A DNA stretch of 64,000 nucleotides from Sordariomycetes sp. S80-01Y. Its lineage: Eukaryota; Ascomycota; Sordariomycetes. How positions within the stretch are numbered: the stretch's first letter is position 1; each line of letters opens with the position of its first letter. The notes beneath the pieces are model-generated. The model had not been told where the DNA came from. It ran no database searches and saw only the letters and a list, made by a program, of their open reading frames with translations. The position numbers and the translations under genes are program-made. The DNA lies in contig JAXQJY010000025.1 in the NCBI GenBank assembly GCA_037042185.1, positions 1,364,001 through 1,428,000 of the forward strand, given 5' to 3'. This document shows, piece by piece, positions 1-12,048 of the stretch.

Positions 1-1137
1 TTACCAATGCTGCTTGAGCGGGACATGTGGTTCTGGTCTGAGCCCATGTTGTTCATGCTATCCTGCTGGAGAGGAACCATGCCGAAGGGGTGGTTCATGC
101 CATCCTGAGGGGGGAGGTTGTTGAGACCGTTCAACTGATGAAGATCTCCCTCCTGACCCATGGCAGCCTTCTGCTGCTGGTTCTTCTTCACATGAGCCTG
201 GGGGTGCGACAAGTGGCTGACACCGGTGGGGTTTCCACGGCGAATCGAGCACTTTTGGAAGTGACGCTTCAGAATATCACTACGCGAAAAAGTGTCGCGG
301 CAGAGAACACACATGTAGGGACGGTCACCCGTGTCTGATACGTGTTAGCGTGGTCGCGACTTCCTGTATTTCGACGCGTCCGGACTTACGGCGGAGGAGA
401 TGGCGCTTCAAATGCTTCGCGTGAAGATAGGTCTTGGTACAGTGGGGGCACGGGAACTTGCCATCCGCGTCCTTGACCGGAATGACAGTGCTCTTGGTGG
501 TGGCGGTACCAGCGGCCGGGGCAGCAGGGCGACCAGGAGCGCTGGGCAGGATGCCACGACGGCCTTGGCTACCAACAACATGAGTAGGGGTGTCGCCCTC
601 GGGTCCCATGGGTTGAGGCTGCATGAGCGAGCCACCGGGACCATACGGCGACGGAGCACCAGGCTGCTGGGACATGATGCCACCAGGAGGCATGGGACGC
701 AGCACAGGAGGAGCGCGGCCGCCAGAGGGAGGTGCGGGTGCGAGAGGCTGCTGGCCAGATGAGGCCGTCGTAGACTGAGGCATCATGGAGCCAGAGGTAG
801 GGTACCCAGTTGGAGGCGGGTACTGGTTCTGATGCTGCTGGGGAGGCATTGAGTAGATGCTGCGGTTGCCCTGGGGCTGCGACGTCTGTTGCTGATAGTT
901 GGACAGGTTGTTGTTGGAATTGGGCGTGTTTGGCGTTCCCGGCGTACGCGGTGTGTGCGGGTTGCTCCCGTACATTGGCTGCATGGTGGACGTGGGAGGC
1001 TGCAACGGCGGCAGAGTCTGTGGCAGAGGCGAGCCGGACTGCAGCTGGTGGGGAGAAAGAGTGGTCGGGGAGGGATATGTCTGAGGGGCGGAAGTCGTGT
1101 TTATACCATTTGAAGACGAGTAGGAGGGCTGGTCCAT
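1..1137 (-). CDS. C2H2 zinc-finger transcription factor (3' part off window)
   Basis: Two exons are visible, 390-1137 and <1-334, joined across a 55-nt GTAAGT...CAG intron; the frame stays open to the left edge. The chosen start at 1137 opens with MDQPSYSSS; the frame continues open upstream to a Met at 1269, so a longer N-terminus is possible. The first ~225 residues are low-complexity Pro/Ser/Gln/Gly, typical of fungal activation regions. Then come two tandem zinc fingers: finger 1 (about 230-250) is CPHC-X12-H-X3-H, and finger 2 (about 257-278) is CVLC-X12-H-X3-C. The final His of finger 1 is encoded across the intron. A His/Gln/Met-rich tail follows. The double finger indicates sequence-specific DNA binding in the nucleus; I do not recognise a named orthologue. 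The last visible bases (GGTAA) could also be a splice donor, so the frame beyond the edge is uncertain. Confidence 0.85.
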
Positions 1138-2130
1138 GCTAAAACGCGTGTGCGGACGTTGGAGAACAGAAAGTTGACGCTTTCGCGATGTTGTGAAAGG
1201 TGGGATGCGCGACTTCTTTGGAGGTGAAGACGCGACCAGGATTGATTGCGACGCGATCAACGACGACAATCGATTGTATCCGTTGTGAACGGGGGGGAAG
1301 AGTATCGTTGGCGTGCCCGCGTGTGGATGCAGGAGAGCGGCGAGGTCCCAGTGAGGTGGATGAGGCTCGTGGCAGGTCCCTCTTTGGTGGTGGGCGGTGG
1401 TGTTTGGGGGAGGCTGCGTAGGTGGAGAACTGGGTCTCGACGGTTTTTTATTTTTCTATCCGAAGAGAGGACCGGGAGTGGACGCAAGCAGCTCCGCTAG
1501 CAGATCTTGCAGACCGGGAACTGACCGTCGGTCGAAGAAGGCTAAGACGTATCTGGATGGGTACGAGTCGAGTCAAGGTCGAACTTCGGGTGGGCAGGAA
1601 GCGCGGTACGTATCCTGAGATCGGACTGACGCAAAAGGCGCAGCGTGGGAGGAGAGCCGTTGGGATGGCAGAAAGTGAAAGCTTTCTGGTGGGATCTGGC
1701 GTTGGAGTAAGGGAGCAGAGGAGTGTGGGTGGGACTCCAAGATGGGACTCCGAAGTTTGGATCTTGCCAGGCGGCGGTTCTTGGGCAAGGTCCAGTGGCA
1801 GTGGCAAGTGGGCCTCTTGTGCGTCCCAGGGGGCCACAAAAAGAACCGCGACGGGCTGAAGATGGGTCCACGACCGAACAAAGTTGACTTGACAAGCCGA
1901 TGCACTTGCGGGACTGGTATGCGATTGATTTGGAGCAGCGCAATTGGTTTTGGGCCAGTGCAGGTGCGACGAGATTTGCTGGGGTGAGTGCGGATTTGAT
2001 GGTGAAAAGGTGAAAAAAGAAGAAGAGAGAGGAAAGGCGAGGGAGAGAAGAAGAAAAGCCGACGCGTGAGGAAATGGCAAGAGCCCGCGACTCTCACTGA
2101 CGCAGCGGACAGCGCCTTCCACCACACCCT
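1138..2130 (-). promoter_or_regulatory. Pyrimidine-rich 5' leader/promoter of the C2H2 gene
   Basis: On the minus strand this stretch is strongly C/T-rich, densest around 2005-2060, as is common in leaders and core promoters of filamentous ascomycete genes. Several overlapping short frames exist on both strands, but none looks like a protein family and none has a convincing intron chain. I read it as the 5' leader and promoter of the zinc-finger gene. Confidence 0.4.
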
Positions 2131-5100
2131 CTAAGTTACGTTGTACCTAGCCTCCCAGGTGACGGCTCGCGCCTGCCAGCGACTCGCCGCGCTGCCACCC
2201 TCTGTAATTCCGCGATTCCAGTGCTTGACTCGCTGCACCTACCAACACCACGCCATCACCAGAAGGGAAACGACGTGCCGGAGTAAACACGGACGAAGCT
2301 CGCAGAAGCGCAGGTATCCACCATGTACAGGTACTCGCATGCTTGCATCACTGCCCCCATGCGACTCCTTCGTCGACAGGCCGGCGTTTAGGGGACGCGT
2401 TCGTGCTGGGGTCACCTATCCGCTACTGGCAAGCGCGAAACCCCGGTCGCTCTTTCCCGGTTGTATTTTTCCTGGTCACCTGTCCTGCAAAGAAAATCAA
2501 AATCCCCTCAGCAGCTACCTACATACCTTCTCATGGTATCCTCAGATTATCAGGATCATCAATCTTCCCACCTCCCATGCCAGGTAGAAGAAGCAACTTG
2601 CTCAACAATTCCGTCTAGCTATGTCCTTACCATATCATGTCACCCCTGCATGTTTTCTTTCAATGGCCCGTTCTGCCGAGTGCTGGAATTCTTTCGGCGT
2701 CACGAACCTGCGTTTTTTTGCCGCGGCGCATCGGGCCAATGAGATTCGATGGAGCCAAGGGCGGTTTACGGAAAGATTTCTCAGAATTGGTCATCGTCCT
2801 CAAGCCTCCATGCCCCTGCAAGCCGCTGCTGGTGGCAGCCAGCGTCCAAGAAGCTCGGCATGGCTCGCCGTTGCTTGCCAGAAGAAGATGGATGTGCTTT
2901 CTGAGTCTGACGTCTCGAGTTAACAAGAATCGAACCCAGTCGCTTCTGTCATGCCGGTCCTATATGGTCGATGTGGATTCCGCATCTTGAGAATGGCACT
3001 GCTTTTTGGATGCCGATTCTCCATTTGATCGCACCTTAAGTTGTGCCCCTAGGCGTGGCCGAAGCGTGTCTGTCCACCCTTGACACAATCTTTTGACTTC
3101 CGTTAGTCGAGTGGCGAGTGTCAGTGTCAGTCAAGCACCGAGCGCGACGGTCGATGTCAGTGTGAGCGCCAGAGGCACCAACCCTGAATCAGTAACGCGA
3201 CGCATGCGGCAAAGATTTTGTCAAATTTCATTTCTAGGCCTATCGAATCCGCGAGCAGACCCCGAGTGACGCAACAAGCGCGCCGCTCAGCGTCCGCCCC
3301 CGTTGTCTCACTTGCTCTTCGATACAGTGAGGTAGTCCAGTAGAGACCAGACAGACCCTGACCTCCGAGCGGCAGGCGTGATTGGCCTGCTTCGATCCCC
3401 TGCGCATTTGCCAGGATACATGCAGGCGGTGCCAGATGCTGTCAAGGCTGTCTCGTGGGGGTTCGGAGTTGCACCGCAGGCTGTCAGATTGTGGACGGGT
3501 AACTGTCACCCCTCTGGAGTGAAAGAAACCACAGCCGCCACTAAGCTCAGGCGCTTGTCGAGCTAAAGCAGCCTGTGAGCGTTGTTCTTTGCGAGACTGC
3601 CCAGCGGCGCGCAGAGCATTTTCAGGCCGACAGTTTGATTCGCGCTGAATCAGTGTCCTTGAGCGAAACCTCCTACTTACGAAGGCACAGTTATCGTGGC
3701 ATTTACGCGTGGAAGCATGTCTGTGTCAAGCTCCAAACTCGTCGACCCCGGATCCCTCCCGAGCTCTTCGCCCACGATCCTAGATGCAACGAGACAAGTG
3801 ACGGTGAGCCATTTAAGCCTGACAGGACCCTAGTGCTGAAGGTGATACATGAGACACTGCGAAGCAACAGGGGATTCAATGGTCTTCCATGCATCCAACC
3901 ATCCAAACGCGGTCAGGCGAGGGGGCTGACGATGCAAATCCTCATAACGTCGGCAATGATTCCGCCGTCGCAAAGTTGCACCGCATCCCGGCAAATGACC
4001 ACGGTTCGCGCCATTCGATATGGTCTAGGGCGAGATGATGGTTTCCAAAGCCTGACGAGTCAGGCTAAACCTCCGCGTTTACAAATTACCGAGCGAAACA
4101 CTTCTTGTTGACGCCATTCCACTAAAAGTGCGTTAACTCATCGGGCGTTTGTCCGAGTTTCCCGGATGATAGGCTCGATAATTGCTTAGCCATCGCCGGT
4201 GTCGGATAGTTCGTGGTCGTCTGTTGTTCTGGGAACCTGGCGTGATCGAGTATCATAAGTTACAAAGGTTGCCTTTTGATATCGCTTTAAGACAGGGAAA
4301 CTATAACTCTTGGTAGTAGGTTGATGGTGGATACAATGTATCGGTATGATAGGCGACGGCGTTGATGCCCCTCCCATCCCGCCATCCCGCCGTTGCATGG
4401 CTTTGCTGGCCCGCACTCTGTTGGAGAAGACCCAGGATTCGGATTCAGGGACCAGAAAAAGCTTCGATATCGAATCCAGAAGCCGGGTGGTGGAGTGTGC
4501 GCCTCGTTCTTGCCCGTTCTCCCAAGAAAAGCAGCTGGGGAGGGAACCACCATAAAGATCCACCACCGTTCTTGCCAGTGGTATATCAGGATCTAGATCT
4601 CGAGCGTGGACTTCTGCTCATTCCAGCCATCATCATCAGCCTCAATTATCTTCCATCACCACAACGCCTCGCCGACTTCGCTGGCCCTGCCGTCTACAGC
4701 CAAGACATGGCTGCCTGGGCCTTTGAACAGCCCTCGGGCAATGTCGCTGCAAGCGGCATTTCGAGTCGGACATTGTCCGAGCGCGCCCATGTGCCAGACA
4801 GCCGGCGAAACAGCGAGCTGCAGCTGATTTTCACCTCAGGAGAAAGGCGGTTACGAATCATGAGCAGAACAAGCGCATTTCCGACTGACTTGCCACACCT
4901 GTGTACATTGATCGGCGCACATTCAGCGGGATAGACTTGTCCATTCAATGTTCGGCGTCACACGTCCGAAAGCCCCCGACGGATTTGGAACGGCAACGCG
5001 TCGGAGGCCGCATTGGGTTTAGGTGACCCAGGCTGTATCAGGGTGACGGTTTCTGAACTATTGTTCCCAACACGATGCCATGGTCATGACTGCATAACTT

Positions 5101-8100
5101 GCCACTGGGGGATGCAATGCTGGCCCGTCGTTGCGAAGCTCTTGGTGTTGTGATCAATGCTAAGGCTGGGCGGGCGGTGATGCTGCCAGCCCTGACACCA
5201 CCCAAGTCTCCGTCGGCTGCGCTGAGAGTGTATTAGCGACGGCTTTCCCAATGCGGTAATCCGGCAAGTCCGGCGGATGAACCCAGCCATCTGTTGCATT
5301 GCAATGACATTATTGATCGCATTTCTTGACAACAGTGTTGCAGTCATGCCTCGGCTACGAAATGCGCGCTCCGCCGCTCTGCATGATCTGCTGTGGCTGA
5401 TCAGGGCGACGGCGCCTTGGCTTCCTACCAACGTTTCCCGCGGCTACAGGCTGTCATGAGGATCAAGGCTCCGCAATTGACATTTTGGACAACAGCAGAC
5501 TGTTCGAATTGACTTGTCGTCGCGTCGGAGAAAGGAGGGGGGGGTTCACAAGCACGACTCCCCTCGATATCCACTCATCCGACGGCACACAGACCGTTCC
5601 TGACTACTGGGAAAATACGGAGCTCGGTGCGGGACCTCAACCAGAGCCTCAAGTGGAGGTTGAACTGCCGTGCCGTTCCTCCAACTCGGCGTCTCCATCC
5701 GGCCCCATGGCCTCCACCGACGCCGAGAGAAGGGTTACACACGATATATCTTCCAGTGAAAATATGGCGGAATGCTTCACGAACATGCTTAAGCAAGCAG
5801 TGTAGAACGCTGCTTGCGACACTGCCTAAAGTTCCTCAGCAGGATTCCAAGTTACGAGAGACTTGGCTCGATGGCCAACCGTGCCGAGCGTCCAATGAGA
5901 CCCGCGTGCCGCGCATCGCCTACACGAATATGCTTTGCCGCTGGGTCGCTATTAAGCTTTCTAGCTTCGGGTTTGCGACCCTACGCCGGCGATAGCAAAG
6001 GAATCCTTCATCTTTAGCAACTCAGACTGCAGTACGGAGTACGTTGGTCAGCTGTCCGCACTGCCCATCACCTTCCTCACGCATTCTGCGATGCGGAAAC
6101 TCTACCGTTGAAGTGGGAGGCTTTGATTTCGGACTGAAATGGCCCCGCCAGCCGGTTATCACGGTTTTGCGCCGATTTATGGTGCGGAAGATCTCACAGA
6201 GTCAGTCAGCAACAAGCTGAGAGCGCTCATCAAATGCCGATTTCGAAACCCGAGCTTCGAACTTGATTCAGTGAAGCGAGAACTTTTGGCCCAGAAAGCC
6301 TGGACGCGTGCTTCGTGTCTCCGGCCACAATACGTCACCACCGCCCTAGCTTGCGAATAAGCCCGAGCCAGGCGGCAGGGGTTAGGTGCTTGAGCGCAAT
6401 CTTCTGCATTACCAGCAGGTGGATGCGCCCAAGCAAGTGGGCGGGCGGTGACGGTTCCGACTGCAGGCCGCCAAGTACCTCGCCCGTCGAGGTACCTCCT
6501 GCGGGCGAAAGGAACCGCGGCGTACAGGTACTTACGCGAGTCAAACATTTGGGTGCTAGTACTAATCAGCAGTTGGGGGCCGTTTGACAGCCACGTGGGA
6601 GTGGCTTCTCAGCTGGAAGCCTCAAGAAAAGGTGTCAGAGCGTGACGGCCTAAAAAGCTGGATCACGAACGCAGGATCTAGACTTTAGGCTCCGTGTCTC
6701 CGATAGGTTGGCGGCGTGAAGGTTTGTGCGGGAAACGGATGCCTCGTTGATGGGAAATGACCTTTCTTGGAAGCTGCTTTGTTGTAGCAGCGCGATAGCC
6801 CCCGATGTTCGGCTGCGCGGTTTACGTCCACGTCTCTCGCTGACCGCTGACAGTCAGAATTTTCTTGGGAATCACTTACGCAGTAGTTTGTCGGATCCGA
6901 CCCGACTATTGAACAGCTGCAGAGTCCTCTGCTTCCAGAATCAGCACCGACGGCACGATATTGTCATCGTCCACATTACAGCGATTTAAGTGTGCGTGGT
7001 GTGGAACTTCTTCAATATGAAGTCTTGGGCGCCTCTTGGATTTCAAGCTTGAAAGGTGGACTATCCGTTGGATGGAGACCTTCGATGGAGATTCGAGGCT
7101 CCAACGCTCCATCGGATCTCGGATCTCCTCGAGATAGGGTTGGTATCCGCTTGAGGTTGACGTCGAAGCGGATTGCCAGATGCTCCGCAGCGGCATGTCC
7201 ACTCTCGACTTCAGACAGACTCAGCCATGCATTGCCGCCCAATTGGGTTGTAGTCGAGCACCTGATGCCCTTGAATCTGATAAGTCGCATCTGCAATGCG
7301 TAGCCAAATTTGCCCCTGCGTTCAGGTGGCTCATCCATAGGAGCACCGCTTGTCTTGCTTTGCAGTCCGTTGCCTGTCTGTCACATGAGAGGCGCGTCAA
7401 AAGCTCCCGGTGAGCCGTCCAGCACATTGGTCATGTCAGCCAGTTTGTGTAGAGTATGGTGATTCGTCATCCTTGTAAGCAGGAGCATGAGAATTTTACC
7501 GGAATTAGCTCGAGGGGGGGGTAAAGCGGTACCTAACACCCTAGGTAGGTAAATGGCGCCAGATGTGTGATATTACCTTATGCTGCTGCCTACGATGAAA
7601 GTCTGAGTGCTGGTTGAGCTGAGCGCTGAAGAAACACACGATGCTGCCGAGCCCAGAATCTAAGTGTGGAGGCTTACCCTCGCTGGTATCGCTCCAACGG
7701 TCGAAGCGTGCTTCCCTTTGCAGCTTCGTGGAGCCTGGAGTCTTGGCCATACGGCAACAGTTTGTGGTGTACTCGGCTCGTGGAGTATAGGTGGTACTTC
7801 TTAGTATCGAGGCACCTTGTGACCTATGGATTCAGGGGATATCGATTTCCTTGTTTATATGGCTGGCCCTTTTATTTGTGCTGCGTAGGTCTGTCTGATC
7901 TTTTTTGGCGACGGTGTTGCCGCTGGTTCATCGCTGCAGCGATGACTGTGGTCGTGTTCGCTCAGTGAACCTCTCGTCTCAGGAGTCATTCCCAATAGAC
8001 CACAACAGAAACACTCCAACACTCACTGATATGCACATATTCATACAAGAGCTCTCAGAATCAATCAGCCAAGGATAACCGACTCGTCGATAAAAGGGTA

Positions 8101-8496
8101 AACCAAGCCTAGAGAAAACGCGCGAAGCTATAGGGTAGGCAGCAACAAGTCGAGCTCAAGATATCGAAGGGGGGAATGAGGCTTGCTCGGGCCCCCCGAA
8201 TTGCTTAAGATTAACAAACCGGGTTGAAACAGTCATCCAATGTGATAACCGCCTTTGCAATCGTCCATCGCTCTATGCTTTGCTCCGTGCCTGCTACCTG
8301 GATACCCAAACCTGGTCGAGGACGGCGCGGTCACGTGAATCCGGCGGAGCCTTGTATAGCCGCTCCCGGCCCTGTGTAGCTGCTGATTGGCTACAACTTT
8401 CTCTCAGAGAACGTAACTTTTCTGCCAGGAGAATCGAGCTGCGTCCAGAACGAGGTGTCGCGCCAACGAACTTGCCTTCTAAGCACAGCCGTCACC
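2131..8496. other. Gene-poor intergenic stretch (~6.4 kb)
   Basis: Only short frames (at most about 190 codons) occur, for example 3575-4111 and 4362-4934 on the plus strand. None shows a recognisable domain, signal peptide or consistent splice structure, and they overlap frames on the other strand. I see no terminal repeats, reverse transcriptase or transposase motifs. A TACCTA...TAGGTA inverted motif lies at 7530-7547. The right end contains the likely promoter of the uL29m gene. Decayed repeats or a non-coding RNA could be hidden here but cannot be shown by reading alone. Confidence 0.5.
8332..8390 (+). promoter_or_regulatory. CACGTG box and inverted CCAAT box upstream of uL29m gene
   Basis: A palindromic CACGTG E-box sits at 8332-8337 and an inverted CCAAT element (ATTGG) at 8386-8390, about 165 and 110 bp before the start codon of the mitochondrial ribosomal protein gene. 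CCAAT boxes are bound by the Hap2/3/5 (HapB/C/E) complex, which controls mitochondrial genes in fungi. Function here is inferred from position only. Confidence 0.35.
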
Positions 8497-9378
8497 ATGG
8501 CAAGCTTGAATAGCTTGCGACCGCTTTGCGGCCGTCTCTCCCAATTGTCCATTCAACCAATTCGAGCCGTCCCCTTTGCCCCGGCTGCAGCCCCTCTTGC
8601 GGCCTTCTCGACGAGCTCGACGCAACAAGCCCCCAAGTTCAGAAAGCAAATAACCCGAGAGAAGAAGAAACAAGGCCGCGCCCTGCGGCGCCGTCGCGAC
8701 CAGAACAAACAGCGTGGTGTCTCGTCCATCCACCGCTCCGGGCCCAAGCACAAGATATCCATGTCCAACATCCCCCTTCCCGAGCCGGCAGACTACAAGC
8801 CCACGGTCCCGCTGGACGAGAAACACGGTCTCTGGGGCTTCTTCCCCAAGCCAGGAACTCTCATGGAGACGCCGGATGAGATGATCAAACATGGCCGGGC
8901 TTGGACAGTGGAAGAGCTGAGGAGGAAGAGCTGGGAGGATTTGCACGGGCTTTGGTGGGTCTGCTGCAAGGAGAAGAACATGCTGAGTACGGCGAGGGAG
9001 GAGTTGAAGAGGAGTAAGATGGGCTTCGGAGATCAAGAGTTAGCTTTGAGAGAGCAAGAGGTGAGTCTAGACTACTGGTTTGATGACGACGCTGGCTAAC
9101 CGTTACTACAGGTTCGCAAGACGCAGAGGGCTATCAAGCACGCCCTGACGGAAAGAATATACACGTGGCAGGATGCTAGACAGGCTGCTCGTTCGGACCC
9201 CGAGATCGACTTGGAATCGAGAGCCGGCAACCCGTATCTACCTTCGTCATACGAGGAAGAACCGATGGCGGCCGTTGAAGATGCACTAGCTGAGGAGAGC
9301 GAGGACGTCATCAAGGACGAAATGAAGGCTGAGGCCAAAAACGAGAAGGCTGCCAAGCAGCCTGAGGTGCCGGCATAA
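8497..9378 (+). CDS. MRPL4: Mitochondrial large-subunit ribosomal protein uL29m (MRPL4/MRPL47 family)
   Basis: Exons 8497-9060 and 9112-9378 are joined over a 51-nt GTGAGT...CAG intron, giving 276 residues. The ATG at 8497 (context GTCACCATGG) begins MASLNSLRP; the frame stays open upstream to 8455, but that start has weaker context. Residues 1 to about 40 form an Arg/Ser/Ala-rich mitochondrial presequence ending near AAFSTSS. A basic segment follows, then the uL29m core with GLWGFFP, GRAWTVEELR, KSWEDLHGLWW and the C-terminal helix VRKTQRAIKHALTERIYTW. The family is part of the large subunit of the mitochondrial ribosome near the polypeptide exit tunnel. The tail is acidic and Lys/Ala-rich, as in other fungal members. 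Confidence 0.93.
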
Positions 9379-9921
9379 GGACTGATACCCGTGTCACGAA
9401 TGGGAGGATGTATAATCTGTGTAAGATATCGGGTTCCTATCTATGTACAATCATGGCGAGCATGGTGATCGGGAGGTTAGGCGGCATTAGAAAGCATAGG
9501 TCTTCCCAGGTCATGTATAAACACCAGCATTCATTTCAGTTTCAGGGGCCCGTCCATTTAGTAATATGGCCTTACTCCATGGCGTGGCGGATACGGCTCT
9601 TGATCGCCAGAACGTGATGGAATAAGGCTACCAATGGCAATCGGATTCTTTTCGACATTATCAGAATGAATAACCGACGCTTGAGGTGATGATACGCTCC
9701 AAATGATAGCTTCCAGTAGCTCCAAATTCTTCTCACCGCAAAAGCGTCCCACCAATGCACACCGATGCTTTGAGCCATGAGCCCTCCACTTTGAACCCCG
9801 CCTCGAGCTTTCCACCTCTGATCTACCGCCACCAAGTATCATCCATCTCCTATTTGGCGCCATCCCTCTCATACTTCGGCTACCTTTCAACCAAACCCCC
9901 GAATCACGAAGAACCCCAATC
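9379..9921 (+). promoter_or_regulatory. Intergenic: uL29m 3' end and GDI promoter
   Basis: The left half is the presumed 3' untranslated region of the ribosomal protein gene. From about 9770 the plus strand becomes strongly C/T-rich up to the GDI start codon, which fits a 5' leader. Antisense frames here lack any family resemblance. Confidence 0.4.
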
Positions 9922-11635
9922 ATGGATGAGATCGCCCCCGAGTACGATGTTGTGGTGCTGGGCACTGGTACGTGAAGCCGACACTCCCTGTACCTTGGCT
10001 CCCCACGCGGGGCATTGGGGGAAGCTTCAACATTTGTGAAGATGGCTGCTGACAACCGATAGGCTTGACCGAGTGCATCCTCTCCGGGTGAGAACCAGAC
10101 GCGAAAAGCATCGAATACCTCGTCGACTGACAAATCCTCTCCCACAGTGTCCTCAGTGTCAAGGGCAAGAAGGTCCTGCACATCGACCGCAACAGCCACT
10201 ATGGCGGGTATGCTAGAACCCCGATCTCACATCTGCTTTGAGTACTTGCTTGCTGACCCTTGGATAGTGAAGCCGCGTCCGTGAACCTCGAGACGGTAAT
10301 TGCGATACCCTGAATCCATACCGAACCCGACCTAACGTTCACGATAGCTCTTCAAGAAGTACGGCAACTACAGCTCCGGCGAGGAGCCATGGAAGAAGTA
10401 CGGCCGACTCAACGACTGGAACATCGACCTCGTTCCCAAGTTCCTCATGTCCTCCGGCGAACTGACCAACATCCTCGTATCAACCGACGTCACCCGCTAC
10501 CTCGAGTTCAAGCAGGTTGCCGGCAGCTACGTCCAGCAGGGCTCCGGTCCCAAGGCCACCGTCGCCAAGGTCCCCTCGGATGCAGGCGAGGCTCTTAAGT
10601 CCCCCCTGATGGGTATCTTCGAGAAGCGCCGCATGAAGAGCTTCATGGAGTGGGTTGGTACGTTCGACCCCAAGGACCCTGCTACCCACAAGGGTCTGGA
10701 CATCAACAACGTTACGATGAAGGAGGTGTACGACAAGTTCGGTCTCGAGACGACTACCCGTGACTTCATCGGTCATGCCATGGCCCTGTACCTCACCGAC
10801 GACCACATCTCCACCAAGGGACAGGCCCCCGAAATCATTGAGCGCATCAAGCTCTACGGCAACTCTGTCGCCCGCTACGGAAAGTCCCCTTACATCTACC
10901 CCCTCTACGGTCTCGGCGAGCTGCCCCAGGGTTTTGCCCGTCTGTCTGCCATTTACGGCGGCACGTACATGCTTAACACGCATGTTGATGAGTTCCAGTA
11001 CGATGGTGACAAGGCTGTTGGCATTAAGGCCACCATGACGGGTATGGACGAGATGAAGTTCGAGACCAAGGCTGGCATGATCATTGCCGATCCCTCGTAC
11101 TTTCCAAGCCAAGCCAAGGTTGTCGGCCATGTTTTGAGGGCGATTTGCATCTTGAAGCACCCCTTGGCCGGTACTAACGATAGCGACTCTGCCCAGCTCA
11201 TCATTCCTCAGTCGCAGGTCGGCCGCAAGAACGGTAAGCACGTCAAAGTCGCGAATAGCTGGAGCCAACCCACTGACACCTACAGATATCTACATCGCTT
11301 GCGTCTCCTCCGCTCACAATGTCTGCCCCCGGGACTACTACATTGCCATCGTCTCAACCATTGCTGAGACGTCAGCCAACCACCACCTCGAGCTGCAGCC
11401 CGGCCTCGACCGCCTCGGCAAGATCGAGGAGCAGTTCATGGGTCCTCCCATCCCCATCTACGAGCCCACCGAGTCGGGCGCCAAGAACAACATCTTCCTC
11501 TCCAAGAGCTACGATGCCACAAGCCACTTCGAGACTACCACCGACGATGTCAAGGACATCTACCGTCGCGCCACTGGCGAGGAGCTCAAGGTTGAGGGTC
11601 TCAGGGAGGGTATCCAGATTGGGGAGGAGCAATAA
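9922..11635 (+). CDS. GDI1: Rab GDP-dissociation inhibitor
   Basis: Six exons, 9922-9967, 10063-10087, 10148-10207, 10268-10295, 10348-11233 and 11286-11635, give 464 residues with no internal stop. The N-terminus carries the GDI/REP dinucleotide-fold signature (EYDVVVLGTGLTECILSG, then HIDRNSHYGGEAASVNL). Further on are the conserved blocks DWNIDLVPKFLMSSGELTNIL (split, not contiguous here) and the FGLGELPQGFARLSAIYGG-type region. GDI extracts GDP-bound prenylated Rab/Ypt proteins from membranes and recycles them between compartments of the secretory pathway. Length matches fungal GDIs (about 450-470). Four of the five introns lie in the first 430 bp, a 5' intron bias usual for this gene. 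Downstream the gene converges with NOG1. Confidence 0.96.
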
Positions 11636-12048
11636 GCGTACAGTATGTTTCGGGAGTGTTTGATAGCGTGAGATAGTGGTAGATGTCTTTCAGCTACAGG
11701 AATTCAATGGCACACATGCGAAGATTCTCCGATCCAAAGGCTTCCAAGGCGCTGCGTGACCCAGCTAAAGCGGATAGCGCCAAAGGATAGCGTAGAAGCA
11801 TTGAACTTTGGGAGGGGTTGAAGATACGATGTGTGGCCGGAGTAAATGGATCGAAAGGGTCAAGGCAAAAGGAGACTGGTATACTGTCGTGAACATCGTG
11901 ATAACTACTACGTTGGTCGTCTCTACCAGGGAGCATCAGACCGAGCCCCCGTTTTTCAAATGACACAAGAATGACCCATTTCCCATAAAGACACCGATAC
12001 GCCAGATATGGACCCTTGCGAGCTGGATACCCTACATAACATGATCTT
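11636..12048. other. Convergent 3' region between GDI1 and NOG1
   Basis: About 410 bp lie between the stop codons of two convergent genes. It probably holds both 3' untranslated regions and polyadenylation signals. A minus-strand frame of 130 codons (11694-12086) has no recognisable content and overlaps the NOG1 3' end. Confidence 0.4.

Noticed and set aside
2900-2990. tRNA-like T-arm on the minus strand (GGGTTCGATTC near 2925-2940)
   Set aside because: The T-stem pairs only through wobbles and a mismatch, and no matching acceptor, D-arm or anticodon arm is found at the right spacing.
3575-4111. 178-codon plus-strand frame in the gene-poor stretch
   Set aside because: No recognisable family or signal; cannot be told from chance.
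4362-4934. 190-codon plus-strand frame in the gene-poor stretch
   Set aside because: Random-looking composition, no domain, no splice partners; competing frames of similar length on the other strand.
10480-11268. 262-codon minus-strand frame antisense to GDI1
   Set aside because: Shadow of the biased sense codons; no family resemblance.
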